The notes: generated from the sequence alone by a model not told the origin. 64,000 bases of DNA from an uncultured Alphaproteobacteria bacterium (GCA_902595855.1 CACJRY010000001.1:1-64000); one strand, 5' to 3'. Shown: positions 47,073 through 57,788, counted from the stretch's first letter. Numbers and translations: made by a program.

Positions 47073-48122
47073 ATGATCAATAAAAGAAAAATAGGTAAAT
47101 TAGATCTTGAAGTGACTGAAATTGGACTGGGGACTGCTCCACTGGGTGGATGGCCTATTGAGGTCAACGAAGAAGAAGCACTAGAAACTCTTGAAACAGC
47201 ATGGAACCAAGGTATTAGATATTTCGATACTGCACCGCTTTATGGTTCGGGGATGGCAGAACTACGCGTTGGTAAATATTTACAAAGTAAAAATAGAGAT
47301 GATTTTATAGTTTCAACGAAAGTGGGAAGATTAATAATAGATACAGAGGAATCTAAGGCTGCACAAAAATTTCTTGGTTCACCTAAAAATAAAGACTCAC
47401 AATTTGATTTTTCTTATAATGGTATAATGAAGTCATTTGAGGATAGTTTAGAGCGCTTAAAATTAGATAGAGTTGATATTCTTCATTTACATGATCCCGA
47501 TAATCATCCTGATCATTTTGAAGAAGCAAAAAGAGGAGCAATTAAAGCAATGATAAAGCTTAAGGAAGAGGGGATGGTTAGTGCTTTAGGGTGTGGTTTA
47601 AATCAAAATGAAATGTTGGTTGATTTTGCTAAAATGGGTTGTTTTGATTGTTTCTTATTAGCAGGAAGATATACTTTGCTTGATCAAACTAGTTTAGATG
47701 AGTTAATACCAATATGCGAAAATAATAATATTTCATTAATTTTAGGAGGTGTTTTTAATAGTGGAATTTTAATTAACCCTTCTCCAGAGTCATATTTTGA
47801 TTATACAAAACTTGACTCAAATTGGTTCAAAAACCTTGAAGAAAGTTTAGTGCGAAAGCCTAAATCATATGAAAGTGCAGATTATTGGTTGAATAAAGCA
47901 AATAAAATTAAATCTGTATGTAATAATTTTGATACAAGTTTAAAAAAAGCTGCAATCCAATTTCCATATTTTAACAATATAGTTTCATCTTGTGTGCTTG
48001 GAATGAGCAATCCGCAACAAGTTAATGAAAATATAATTGACTATAATAATAAATTATCAGATGAGTTTTGGAAATTTTTATATGATAATGAACTTATTGA
48101 TAAAAGATCTAAAATAAAATAA
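47073..48122 (+). CDS. Aldo/keto reductase, D-threo-aldose 1-dehydrogenase (L-fucose dehydrogenase)-like
   Basis: GLGTAPLGGWPIEVNEEEALETLETAWNQGIRYFDTAPLYGSGMAELRVG. ATG at 47073; the ORF track extends upstream to 47022. Confidence 0.8.
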   Translation: MINKRKIGKLDLEVTEIGLGTAPLGGWPIEVNEEEALETLETAWNQGIRYFDTAPLYGSGMAELRVGKYLQSKNRDDFIVSTKVGRLIIDTEESKAAQKFLGSPKNKDSQFDFSYNGIMKSFEDSLERLKLDRVDILHLHDPDNHPDHFEEAKRGAIKAMIKLKEEGMVSALGCGLNQNEMLVDFAKMGCFDCFLLAGRYTLLDQTSLDELIPICENNNISLILGGVFNSGILINPSPESYFDYTKLDSNWFKNLEESLVRKPKSYESADYWLNKANKIKSVCNNFDTSLKKAAIQFPYFNNIVSSCVLGMSNPQQVNENIIDYNNKLSDEFWKFLYDNELIDKRSKIK

Positions 48123-48123
48123 T

Positions 48124-49620
48124 TCACATTGTAGCGCCAATAACCCATGGGTTAAATTCGTCATCTCCATATTCATTAATTTCACTCTTTGTTTGTTTTC
48201 CAGATGCCACTTCAATTAATTCCTCAAAGATTTGAGTTCCTATTTCTTCAATGGAGTTAACACCATCCATAATAGTGCCTGCATTAATATCCATATCTTC
48301 TTTTAAATTATTATACATATTTGTGTTAGTCGCAATTTTTAAACTTGGTGTAGGTTTAAAACCAAAGCAAGATCCTCTTCCAGTTGTAAAGCAGATTAAA
48401 TTTGAACCAGCTGCAACTTGTCCTGTTACGGAAACAGGATCATAACCTGGAGAATCCATGAAATGAAAACCACTTTTGGATAATTTTTCTGCATAATCAA
48501 GAACGCCAACCATTAGAGAATTTCCACCTTTTGCTACTGCACCAAGTGATTTTTCTAATATTGTTGTTAGACCACCCTTTTTATTTCCTGGTGAAGGATT
48601 GTTATCTAGACTTCCATCATTAACTTGCGTGTAATGCTTCCACCATTTAATTTGATCATTAAGCTTTTTAATATGTGTCTCTTCAAAAGCTCTTTCAATT
48701 AAAAGATGCTCCGCTCCATAAATTTCTGGAGTTTCTGATAGTATCGTACTTCCACCGTATTCAACTAACAAATCTGCAGCCACACCAAGTGCAGGATTCG
48801 CAGTGATTCCTGAGTATGAGTCAGAACCTCCGCATTGTAATGCTAATGTTAATTTTGATAAGGGTGACTCTGATCTTTCTAATTTATTTATATTAGGTAA
48901 TTCTTCTACAACTCTATTAAAAACTTTATTTATTATCTGATTAGTTCCACCTTCATCTTGTATGTTTAGATATTGTACATTATCTTTATTATTTTCTTTA
49001 TATAATGAAATTTGAGCACATTCACAGCCAAGACCAATTACAAATACTTTACCAAAATTTTGATGTGACTTAAATCCCTCAATTGTTCTATTAAAAACCT
49101 CCATACCTTTTCCTGATGTATTCATACCACAACCCGAGGAGTGCTTTAGACAAACTGCGCCATCAATATTTGTAAAATTTTTATCACTTAAATATTTATT
49201 TATTTTATCAGCTATTTTTTTAACAACTGTTGCTGAACAATTTACTGTACTAATTAAACCAATATAATTTCTAGTACCAACAGTTCCATTATCTCTTTTA
49301 TAGCCATAAAAAAATTTATCTTTTTTGTTATTTTGATTTAAATGTTTTTTGGTAAATTTATAATTACGATCAAATTCATGAAACATTAAGTTATGAGAAT
49401 GAACGTGTGACCCTTTCATTATTTCTTCAAAAGCTATTCCAATGATTTGACCATACTTATAAATCAAATCACCTTTTTTAATATCTACAAGGCTAATTTT
49501 ATGACCAAATGGAATATCTGTTTGAGCCTTTAAACTTGAATTGATTTCTGAACCAGATGGAATATTCATCGGTGCTACAGCTATATTATCTTTAGCATTT
49601 AATTTGATTATATTAAACAT
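48124..49620 (-). CDS. uxaA: Altronate/UxaA-family sugar-acid dehydratase
   Basis: 498 aa; SAF-like N-terminus, GYKRDNGTVGTRNYIGLI, HSSGCGMNTSG, QCGGSDSYSGITANPALGVAADLLV. Confidence 0.85.
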   Translation of the reverse strand: MFNIIKLNAKDNIAVAPMNIPSGSEINSSLKAQTDIPFGHKISLVDIKKGDLIYKYGQIIGIAFEEIMKGSHVHSHNLMFHEFDRNYKFTKKHLNQNNKKDKFFYGYKRDNGTVGTRNYIGLISTVNCSATVVKKIADKINKYLSDKNFTNIDGAVCLKHSSGCGMNTSGKGMEVFNRTIEGFKSHQNFGKVFVIGLGCECAQISLYKENNKDNVQYLNIQDEGGTNQIINKVFNRVVEELPNINKLERSESPLSKLTLALQCGGSDSYSGITANPALGVAADLLVEYGGSTILSETPEIYGAEHLLIERAFEETHIKKLNDQIKWWKHYTQVNDGSLDNNPSPGNKKGGLTTILEKSLGAVAKGGNSLMVGVLDYAEKLSKSGFHFMDSPGYDPVSVTGQVAAGSNLICFTTGRGSCFGFKPTPSLKIATNTNMYNNLKEDMDINAGTIMDGVNSIEEIGTQIFEELIEVASGKQTKSEINEYGDDEFNPWVIGATM

Positions 49621-49646
49621 TATGTTAATTAGTAAACTAATCTTTA

Positions 49647-50438
49647 TTGAAAAACAATTTAGAATTTATGAATGAAGTTGCAATTTACCCATCTTTAAAA
49701 AACAAAGTAGTATTAATTACTGGTGGCGCTCAAGGAATAGGTAAGAGTATTGTTGAGCAATTTATTAAACAAGAATCTCTAGTTGCTTTTTTAGATATAG
49801 ATGTAAAAGCTGGAGAGGATTTAGTTACAAAAATTAAATTAGAATATAATAAAACACCTTTATTTGTTAAATGTGATCTAAAAGATATAGATGATCTAAA
49901 AAATTCAATTTCTATTGTTAAAGAAAAATTAGGAAGCATCTCAATTTTAGTTAATAATGCTGCTAATGATGAAAGGCATGATATTGACACTGTAACCCCA
50001 GAATTTTGGGATGATAGGATGAATGTAAATTTGAGGCACTATTTTTTTGCTGTTCAAACAGTCTACAAAGATATGAAGGAGTTAGGGTGGGGTAATATAG
50101 TTAATATAGGAAGTTTTTCATGGATGATTGCCCAAGGTGGAATGCCTGGTTATACAACGGCAAAATCAGCTGTAATGGGACTTACAAGAACACTTGCAAG
50201 AGATCTTGGTGTGTACAATATTCGTGTAAATTGTATTGTTCCAGGATGGATCATTACTGAAAGACAGAAAAAATTATGGTTAACTAAAGAAATTGAAAAA
50301 AATCAACTTGAGCGTCAGTGTATTAAAAGGATGCTTGTTCCAGAAGATATTTCAAAGGCTGTTTTATTTTTTGCTTCTGATCAAAGTTCAGGATGTACCG
50401 CTCAAAATTATGTTATTGATGGAGGAATAGTAAATTAA
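49647..50438 (+). CDS. Short-chain dehydrogenase/reductase
   Basis: 263 aa; VVLITGGAQGIGKSIVEQF, YTTAKSAVMGLTRTLARDLG. Confidence 0.88.
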   Translation: MKNNLEFMNEVAIYPSLKNKVVLITGGAQGIGKSIVEQFIKQESLVAFLDIDVKAGEDLVTKIKLEYNKTPLFVKCDLKDIDDLKNSISIVKEKLGSISILVNNAANDERHDIDTVTPEFWDDRMNVNLRHYFFAVQTVYKDMKELGWGNIVNIGSFSWMIAQGGMPGYTTAKSAVMGLTRTLARDLGVYNIRVNCIVPGWIITERQKKLWLTKEIEKNQLERQCIKRMLVPEDISKAVLFFASDQSSGCTAQNYVIDGGIVN

Positions 50439-51637
50439 TGAAAAAAAAAAATAAAATTGCTTTTGGAAAACTTAATTTACTACGAAACGATCAATTAAAT
50501 AATCATAATAAAATCAAGATTGGATTTGTTGGCGGTGGTCCAAACTCATTTATTGGTTATACTCATAGATTAGCTGCAAGATTTGATAATAGGTTTGATT
50601 TTGTTGCAGGAGTTTTTTCTAAAGATACAAAAAAATCTATAGAATTTGGCATGTCTCTCGGTTTAGAACCAGCTCGTTGTTATAATAGTTATAAAATAAT
50701 GGCAATAAAGGAGTCAGAGAGATCTGATGGTATTCAAGCAGTAGGAATTATGACACCATCTGGAGATCATTATAAAATAGCTAGAGAATTTATAAAAAAC
50801 AAAGTTCATATTATTTGTGATAAACCATTAACTTCAAAAGTTGAAGATGCGGTGGCTTTAGAAAATCTTGTTAAAAAAACAAATATTGTTTTTGCGCTTA
50901 CTCATAATTATTCTGGTTATCCTATGTTAAGGGAAGCAAAGAAACTAGTTGAAAAAAATAAAATTGGAAAAATAAAAGTAATTAATGTTGAGTATCCTCA
51001 AGGATATACAGTTGCTGTTAAGAAAAAAGATGAAAAAAATACATTAAAATGGAGACTAGATAAAAATATGTGTGGACCATCAATGATTTTAGCTGAAATT
51101 GGAACCCACGCTTATCACCTTATGAGATATGTTACAGGACTTGAAGTTAAAGAAGTTTCAGCAGAGGTTAACTCTTTGTCTGATGAAATCAGTGTAGATG
51201 ATAATGCTTTTATAATTTTAAGAATGAATAATAAAGCAAGAGGATCTATATGGGTATCTTCTGCAGCTACAGGAGGGGAAAACGGCCTAAAGATTAGAGT
51301 TTATGGTACAAAAGGTGCGGTTGAATGGTTACAAGATGATCCTAATATTTTAAAATTTACAGAATTAAATTCTGCAACAAAAATCATTACTCGTGCGAGT
51401 AATTGTGTTTCAGATTTATCAATAAAATCATCAAGAGTTGCAGCTGGTCACCCTGAAGGCTTTTTTGAAGCATTTGCTAATATTTATACAGAGTTTGCTG
51501 ATGCAATTCAAAACATTAAAAAAAGAAAAAAATTAAATTTAGTTCATCCAACTGTTAATGATGGAGTAATGGGAATTAAATTTATTTTTGCAGCAAAAGA
51601 ATCTTCTAATTTAAATTCTAAATGGATAAAAATTTAA
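50438..51637 (+). CDS. Gfo/Idh/MocA family oxidoreductase
   Basis: 399 aa; IKIGFVGGGPNSFIGYTHRLAA; HIICDKPLTSKVEDA. Confidence 0.87.
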   Translation: MKKKNKIAFGKLNLLRNDQLNNHNKIKIGFVGGGPNSFIGYTHRLAARFDNRFDFVAGVFSKDTKKSIEFGMSLGLEPARCYNSYKIMAIKESERSDGIQAVGIMTPSGDHYKIAREFIKNKVHIICDKPLTSKVEDAVALENLVKKTNIVFALTHNYSGYPMLREAKKLVEKNKIGKIKVINVEYPQGYTVAVKKKDEKNTLKWRLDKNMCGPSMILAEIGTHAYHLMRYVTGLEVKEVSAEVNSLSDEISVDDNAFIILRMNNKARGSIWVSSAATGGENGLKIRVYGTKGAVEWLQDDPNILKFTELNSATKIITRASNCVSDLSIKSSRVAAGHPEGFFEAFANIYTEFADAIQNIKKRKKLNLVHPTVNDGVMGIKFIFAAKESSNLNSKWIKI

Positions 51638-51681
51638 TTTTAAATCTTGATTTTAAATTATTGATCTGATCTAATTTTGTA

Positions 51682-52686
51682 ATGATTAATTTTACTTTAT
51701 TAGGTGCTGGAAGAATAGGTAAAATGCATGCAAAAATTATTTCTGGTCATCCTGAAGCAAACTTAGTTAATGTTTATGATGTAAATACAGAATTTGCATC
51801 ACAGGTTGCAAATGATAATGATGCTAATATTGCAAAATCTCCAATAGATGCAATTAACGATGAAAATGTAGATGCTGTTTTAATTGCTTCAGCAACTCCA
51901 ACGCATATTGAATATTTAGTAATGTCTACAGATGCAAATAAACCTGTTTTGTGTGAAAAACCGATAGATTTAGATATAGATAAAGTAAATGAGTGTAGAA
52001 ATAAAATTGCAGGTTCATCAAATTTAATACAAATAGGCTTCAATAGAAGATTTGATAAGAGTCATGCAAGCCTTCAGCAAGCATATGTTAATGGTGAAAT
52101 TGGTGATTTAGAAAAAATTATTATCACTAGTCGAGATCCATCTCCTCCTGATTTAGATTATTTAAATGCTGCAGGTGGTTTTTTTCGAGATACTACAATT
52201 CATGATTTTGATCTTTCAAGATTTATTTTAGGAGATGATCCAATAATTGAAATATCTGCATTTGGAGATAATTTGTTTGATGAAAATGTCAAAATTGCAA
52301 ATGATTTCGATACTGCAATGTTTATACTTAAGTCTAAAGCGGGCGTATTAATAAATATTAATAATTCACGCAGAGCTGTTTATGGATATGATCAACGTGT
52401 TGAAATATTTGGGAGTAAAGGAATGATGATTTCTGGTAATCAAACCCCAACTTCAATTAGAAAATACACAGATAGTCATACTTCTAGCAAAGAACCAATT
52501 TATAATTTTTTTATAGAAAGATATGAGCAAGCTTATAAAGATCAATTAAATGAATTTATTCTTTCTATAAAATCTAATAGTAAATCTAAAGTTACTTTTG
52601 AAGATGGAAGAAATGCACTTATTTTAGCAAATGCTGCTTATGAATCCCATAATAATAAAAAAGTTGTATCTATTGATTTTAAATAA
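51682..52686 (+). CDS. Gfo/Idh/MocA family, inositol 2-dehydrogenase-like
   Basis: 334 aa; FTLLGAGRIGKMHAKII, LCEKPIDLD, IQIGFNRRFDKSHASL, GGFFRDTTIHDFDLSRFI. Confidence 0.87.
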   Translation: MINFTLLGAGRIGKMHAKIISGHPEANLVNVYDVNTEFASQVANDNDANIAKSPIDAINDENVDAVLIASATPTHIEYLVMSTDANKPVLCEKPIDLDIDKVNECRNKIAGSSNLIQIGFNRRFDKSHASLQQAYVNGEIGDLEKIIITSRDPSPPDLDYLNAAGGFFRDTTIHDFDLSRFILGDDPIIEISAFGDNLFDENVKIANDFDTAMFILKSKAGVLININNSRRAVYGYDQRVEIFGSKGMMISGNQTPTSIRKYTDSHTSSKEPIYNFFIERYEQAYKDQLNEFILSIKSNSKSKVTFEDGRNALILANAAYESHNNKKVVSIDFK

Positions 52687-52700
52687 AATAAAGACTCTAC

Positions 52701-53552
52701 ATGAATAATTATATAACAGATCAATCCAAGCAATTTGAAGGAAAGGTTATAATTGTAACTGGGAGTACTCAGGGTAGTGGGGCTGAAACTGCTAAACTTT
52801 TTGCTGCAAGAGGAGCTAAGGCAATAACTATTTGTGGAAGACAAGACAATAAAGGTATTAAAATAAAAAAAGAAATTGAAGAATTAGGAACGAGCTGTCT
52901 ATATGTAAAAGCAGATTTATCAAAGGTTGAAGATTGTAAAAAAGTTGTTGAACTCACTGATAAAGAGTTCGGCACAGTGCATTCATTAGTTAATATTGCA
53001 GGATATACTGAAAGAGGAACTATATTGAGTGCAACTCTCGAAAATTATGAAAAAGCTTTTAATGTAAATGCTAGAGCACCTTTCATACTTATGCAAGAAG
53101 TAGCCAGGATCATGATAAGAGACAAAAATAAAGGAACTATAGCAAATCTTTTATCAATGGCTATGTATAGCGGAATGCCATTTTTGACAGCTTATAGTGG
53201 ATCAAAAGCAGCTTTAGCAATTATGACAAAAAATATAGCTAATTCTCTAGCTGGTCATCAAATAAGAGTTAATGCTCTAAATATCGGTTGGACTGATACG
53301 CCTGCAGAGCATGATATTCAAAAAAGAGTTCATAAAAAAGAAGATGATTGGCTTACAATGGAGGAGAGTAAAGTTCCTTTTAAAAGGCTTACAAAAACTA
53401 TTGATGTTGCAAAGGGTCTTGCTTTTATGTGTTCTGATGAATCAGGATTAATGACTGGTAGTGTTATAGACTTTGATCAAACTGTTAATGGCTGGCATTC
53501 TTATTCAGCTTATGAGACAAAAATCCTAGATGATAGTTTATTAGGTGAATAA
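52701..53552 (+). CDS. Short-chain dehydrogenase/reductase
   Basis: 283 aa; VIIVTGSTQGSGAETAKLFAARGA, YSGSKAALAIMTKNIA. Confidence 0.87.
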   Translation: MNNYITDQSKQFEGKVIIVTGSTQGSGAETAKLFAARGAKAITICGRQDNKGIKIKKEIEELGTSCLYVKADLSKVEDCKKVVELTDKEFGTVHSLVNIAGYTERGTILSATLENYEKAFNVNARAPFILMQEVARIMIRDKNKGTIANLLSMAMYSGMPFLTAYSGSKAALAIMTKNIANSLAGHQIRVNALNIGWTDTPAEHDIQKRVHKKEDDWLTMEESKVPFKRLTKTIDVAKGLAFMCSDESGLMTGSVIDFDQTVNGWHSYSAYETKILDDSLLGE

Positions 53553-55610
53553 TTAGTCAATACCTAACATTTTTTTTCTTTCATCTGCCCAAGTTCTAAT
53601 CAGATTATCGGCAGCCAAACATATGAAAGAAACAAATATGCCTAATGTTAAGCCAATACCTGCTCCATTTGGTCTTGATAAACAACCCATTATTATTTGA
53701 CCCAAATCTTCTGTTCCAATTAGAGCACCTAAAACGATCATCATTAGTGCAAAAATTAGAGTTTGATTTATACCAAGCATAATATGTGGAAATGCAAGTG
53801 GTAATTCAATGGATTTCCATCTTTGAAAATTAGACACCCCTGACATAGAGGCAGCATCATGTAAGGAAGACGGGACACTTCTTAGTCCTTCCACAGTATA
53901 TCTAGTTGCTGGTACTGATGCATAAGCAATAGCAGCAATCATTACTGAAGTATCTGTAATACCAAAAAGAAGAATAACAGGTATTAGATAAATAAAGGAA
54001 GGGAAAGTCTGAAAAAAATCACAAACACCAAGAATGAATTTAGCCGAAATTTCATTTCTTGCACATATTGAACCAGTAACAATTCCTAGTATAGCTGATA
54101 CACCTACTGCAAAAGTAGCCATATAGGCAGTTATTAACGCTCTATTCCAATATTCAGATAAAGCTATAAACAATATTAATGCACCAACTATTATGCAGGA
54201 TCTTATTCCTCCAATAATGTATCCTGCGCCCATTACTAACACAAAAGTAGATATTACTGGCATTCCGAGATAAGCATCTCTCATTACAAAAAGAACATTT
54301 GTTATTAAAAATTTATTAAAAATATTTAAGTAATAGAAGAATGTTTCCCAAATCCAATCTACACCTGCATCTAAGATTGGGGCAATTGTTAAACCTTCAC
54401 CAAAAGGTATTAAATATAAATAATTGAATCCATTTTCAAAATAAAATGCACTGATGTAAGCTAAAACTCCTAAAACTGTTGTTAGTAAAATAAAATAAAT
54501 CGAAGCTATATTTTTTTTATAAAAATTTAAGTTAGCAAAATAATCTTTTTGTTTGTTTGCCCACGCTAATGATAATTTATCTAAAACAACTGCAATTATA
54601 ACAACGCAAATACCTATTTCAGCAGCTTTTCCAATTTTAAGTCCATTTAAAGCAACTTTTAAATTAAATCCTAAACCTTTTGCACCAATAAAAGCTGCTA
54701 TAGTTGTCATTGCAAGACATTGCATTATCACTTGGTTTACTCCAATTAAAATATCTCTTCTTGCAGTTGGAATTAAAACTCTAAATAATAATTGAAATCT
54801 ATTACATCCACTCATCAAACCTGATTCTACTACTTCTGGAGATATTTTTTTCAATCCCAGAATTGTTAGGCGTATCATTGGCGGAGTAGCAAATATTATT
54901 GTTGCAACAGCACCTGCGTGATCACCTATTCCAAATAATACTAAAATTGGCACAAGATAAGAAAAGTGAGGCATTGTTTGTGCAATATTTAAGATTGGTT
55001 GCAGTATTTTTTCAACTTTTTTACTTAAATAACCTAATATTCCAAAAGATAATCCTAAAACAAAACAAATTGGAGCTGTAACTAAAACTAGTGATAAAGT
55101 TTCCATTGTTGGTTCCCACTGACCAAAAATAGAGACGTAGAAAAAACCTATACTTGCAATAAAGGCTAAACCTAATCCTTGTAATCTATATCCAAGAATA
55201 AATAATCCAACAACAACAGCAGTCCATGGAACAGCTGGTAGATAAAGCCATTTAAATTCTTTAAAAGCACCTCCAGTAATCGATCCTATTGTTTGCAGTC
55301 CACCTAAAAATATTTCCCTTATAAATATAATTAAAAATAATAAAAAATCTGCGATTGCTCTTGTTATTAATCTAAAAACAGGTTTATCTTCATACATTTG
55401 CCAATCAGGGTCGTAAACTGGAACAGTGAGCCATTTAAACATTAGATTATCTAGTAAACTATTAATTAATAATGGAATATCTTTTAAGAGTGGTGGCAAT
55501 CTCCATAATAAACTATTTTCATTTTCAGGTACAAAAAAGTATAAAAGTAAGAAAACAAAAAATAAAAAAGTAAATTGTTGTGGTCTTGAATTTTTGAAAT
55601 TTGTTAACAT
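53553..55610 (-). CDS. tmoW: TMAO/betaine-type ABC transporter permease, two fused permease domains (TmoW-like)
   Basis: 685 aa; two EAA loops: ESGLMSGCNRFQLLFRVLIPTARRDILIGVNQ and DAASMSGVSNFQRWKSIELPLAFPHIMLGINQ; operon adjacent to tmm. Confidence 0.75.
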   Translation of the reverse strand: MLTNFKNSRPQQFTFLFFVFLLLYFFVPENENSLLWRLPPLLKDIPLLINSLLDNLMFKWLTVPVYDPDWQMYEDKPVFRLITRAIADFLLFLIIFIREIFLGGLQTIGSITGGAFKEFKWLYLPAVPWTAVVVGLFILGYRLQGLGLAFIASIGFFYVSIFGQWEPTMETLSLVLVTAPICFVLGLSFGILGYLSKKVEKILQPILNIAQTMPHFSYLVPILVLFGIGDHAGAVATIIFATPPMIRLTILGLKKISPEVVESGLMSGCNRFQLLFRVLIPTARRDILIGVNQVIMQCLAMTTIAAFIGAKGLGFNLKVALNGLKIGKAAEIGICVVIIAVVLDKLSLAWANKQKDYFANLNFYKKNIASIYFILLTTVLGVLAYISAFYFENGFNYLYLIPFGEGLTIAPILDAGVDWIWETFFYYLNIFNKFLITNVLFVMRDAYLGMPVISTFVLVMGAGYIIGGIRSCIIVGALILFIALSEYWNRALITAYMATFAVGVSAILGIVTGSICARNEISAKFILGVCDFFQTFPSFIYLIPVILLFGITDTSVMIAAIAYASVPATRYTVEGLRSVPSSLHDAASMSGVSNFQRWKSIELPLAFPHIMLGINQTLIFALMMIVLGALIGTEDLGQIIMGCLSRPNGAGIGLTLGIFVSFICLAADNLIRTWADERKKMLGID

Positions 55611-55623
55611 TATTTTTTCTTAT

Positions 55624-56664
55624 TTATTTTCCAAAAATCACTTTTATTACTTTAGATGGGTTTAAAGAACCGACAATTTCATTATTTTTATTAACTACTG
55701 TCAGTATTTCTTTACTATTAAGAATTGACTCAGCTAATGTTTCTATAATTGCATCTTTAGATACTTTTATATCACTTGAAATATTTGAGTCATAAGCGTC
55801 CATAATTGACTCAATCTTAAGAACTTTCTCTCGAGGTACATCCTCGGTAAATTTCTTCACATATTCAGTTGCTGGGTTTAATACAATATTATCAGGTGTA
55901 TCTAATTGCTCTATTATTCCATCTTTCATAATTGCAATACGATCTGCTAAACGAAGCGCTTCATCAAAATCATGTGTCACAAACATAATTGTTTTATTTA
56001 AAACACCTTGTAATCTTAAGAATTCATCTTGCATTTCTTTACGTATAAGTGGATCAAGTGCAGAAAAAGGTTCATCTAGAAACCAAATATCAGGTTCTAC
56101 TGCTAAAGATCTTGCAATTCCTACTCTTTGTTGCTGACCTCCTGAGAGTTCTCTTGGAAAATAATTTTCCCTCCCTTTTAATCCGACTAACTCAACCATC
56201 TCTAGAGCTTTTGCCATACTGTCTCTTGTGCCAGTTCCCTTAATTTGAAGAGGAAAGGCAATGTTTTCAATTACAGTTTTATGAGGAAGAAGTGCAAAAC
56301 TTTGAAAAACCATACCCATTTTATTTCTTCGTAATTCAATTAATTGTTTATTACTCATTGCCAGTAAGTCTTCACCATCAATAAATATTTTGCCTGCAGT
56401 GGCATCTGTAAGTTTTGAAATACATCGAAGCAAAGTTGATTTACCTGATCCAGATAATCCCATTACGACCATCATTTCTCCCTTTTTGACTCCAAATGAG
56501 GCGTTATTTACTCCCACAATACAACCTGCTTCTTGAAAAGTTTTTGCATCAACTTGGCCGTTTGAGTTCTCTAAAAGTTTTGAAGCATTATTTCCAAAAA
56601 TTTTATAAACAGACTCACACTTAATTACTGGAGTATTGTTAGAATTGTTTAATGATTCAGACAT
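55624..56664 (-). CDS. tmoV: TMAO/betaine-type ABC transporter ATPase (TmoV-like)
   Basis: 346 aa; GLSGSGKSTLLRC, LSGGQQQRVGIARSLA, CBS-like C-terminus. Confidence 0.78.
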   Translation of the reverse strand: MSESLNNSNNTPVIKCESVYKIFGNNASKLLENSNGQVDAKTFQEAGCIVGVNNASFGVKKGEMMVVMGLSGSGKSTLLRCISKLTDATAGKIFIDGEDLLAMSNKQLIELRRNKMGMVFQSFALLPHKTVIENIAFPLQIKGTGTRDSMAKALEMVELVGLKGRENYFPRELSGGQQQRVGIARSLAVEPDIWFLDEPFSALDPLIRKEMQDEFLRLQGVLNKTIMFVTHDFDEALRLADRIAIMKDGIIEQLDTPDNIVLNPATEYVKKFTEDVPREKVLKIESIMDAYDSNISSDIKVSKDAIIETLAESILNSKEILTVVNKNNEIVGSLNPSKVIKVIFGK

Positions 56665-56704
56665 TTTTGAACAATATTCTATTTTAAAGCTAAATAAAAT
56701 AAAA

Positions 56705-56730
56705 AAATCCCCCCTTTTTTGGGGGGATTT
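56705..56730 (-). terminator. Terminator/attenuator between tmoX-like and tmoV-like genes
   Basis: AAATCCCCCC-TTTTTT-GGGGGGATTT with U-tract on the minus strand. Confidence 0.85.
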
Positions 56731-56748
56731 TGTATCAATTAAAATTAA

Positions 56749-57699
56749 TTAATTTTTCCAAAGATCAATAAGATCTCTGTGTTGCGCAATAAATTCTGTT
56801 GCAGCTGCAGCATGATCCATGCCTTGACTATCAACTAAATCTGCCATCAATCCAATTTGTGGAGCTGTAAATGACATTTTTGTATAAAATTTATACGCAT
56901 CAGGATGAGTTATTGGGAATTTAATGTGAGCAGCTTTTTTCAGCCATCCTTTAGGAGAACCACAACCTGTAGTTTCAAGAGTTCCTCCATTTTCCAATCT
57001 GCATCCCTCAAAGTATGGTGGGAAATCAATGAATGTAAACCCAGCAGCATCAGTAAAGTTTGGAGACCAGTTGAATATAACTGTTCCACGACCTTCTGCT
57101 TTTGCTGCTTTTAACTCTGCCCACAATGCATCTGCACTACCAGCAAATTTAACAGTCCATAAATCATCAATTCCTAAACCTTTTAGTCTGTTTGGCATAA
57201 CTTCAGTATGCCACTCATAAGGACCTTCTAACCAACGACCTTTTCCATCAGAGTCAGCTGTCGCAAAATTAGCTGCACATTCAGGTGACTTTAGTGCTTC
57301 CCAATTAGGCAGTCCAGGACATAATCCTTCTTCAATTACCCAGTTTGGTACACCCATTTCCTCAAAAGTTATTAAGTTATGACTACCTGCATCAATTAAT
57401 CCTCCTTTATCCATTGCGGCATAAAAAGGAAGAGCCATTGTTGATTCCCAAGTTTCATGTGCTACATGTAAATCACCAATTCTAACTGCTTCGTATCGTG
57501 AAGCTGACTCAGCTGGCACTAGTTCAACTGTGTGGCCCATTTCTTCAAAAACTTGAGCCATGACATTTGCCATAACTATTTGACTTGACCAGTTCAATAC
57601 TGGTATTCTAATTGGATCAGCAGCTTTAGCAATACTTCCAAAAACTGTGAAAGATAGCACTACAGCAGTTAAAACTAACCCTTTTAATACTTTAACCAT
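56749..57699 (-). CDS. tmoX: TMAO/betaine-type substrate-binding protein (TmoX-like)
   Basis: Likely start MVKVLKGLVLTAVVL at 57699 with an upstream GGGAGG RBS; the ORF track extends to 57789. IRIPVLNWSSQIVMANVMAQVFEEMGHTVELVPAESASRYEAVRIGDLHVAHETW; next to tmm. Confidence 0.78.
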   Translation of the reverse strand: MVKVLKGLVLTAVVLSFTVFGSIAKAADPIRIPVLNWSSQIVMANVMAQVFEEMGHTVELVPAESASRYEAVRIGDLHVAHETWESTMALPFYAAMDKGGLIDAGSHNLITFEEMGVPNWVIEEGLCPGLPNWEALKSPECAANFATADSDGKGRWLEGPYEWHTEVMPNRLKGLGIDDLWTVKFAGSADALWAELKAAKAEGRGTVIFNWSPNFTDAAGFTFIDFPPYFEGCRLENGGTLETTGCGSPKGWLKKAAHIKFPITHPDAYKFYTKMSFTAPQIGLMADLVDSQGMDHAAAATEFIAQHRDLIDLWKN

Positions 57700-57769
57700 A
57701 TTACCTCCCGTTAGGTTTAGATTTAAATCTAAGCCATTGTTATTCTCATCTAGAAACATTGCAGTTATG

Positions 57770-57788
57770 TGTTTCTTATTTTGAAACA
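57770..57788. promoter_or_regulatory. Putative 19-bp palindromic operator, site 2 (tmoX-tmm divergent intergenic region)
   Basis: TGTTTCTTATTTTGAAACA; same TGTTTC-N7-GAAACA architecture as sites 1 and 3. Confidence 0.6.
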
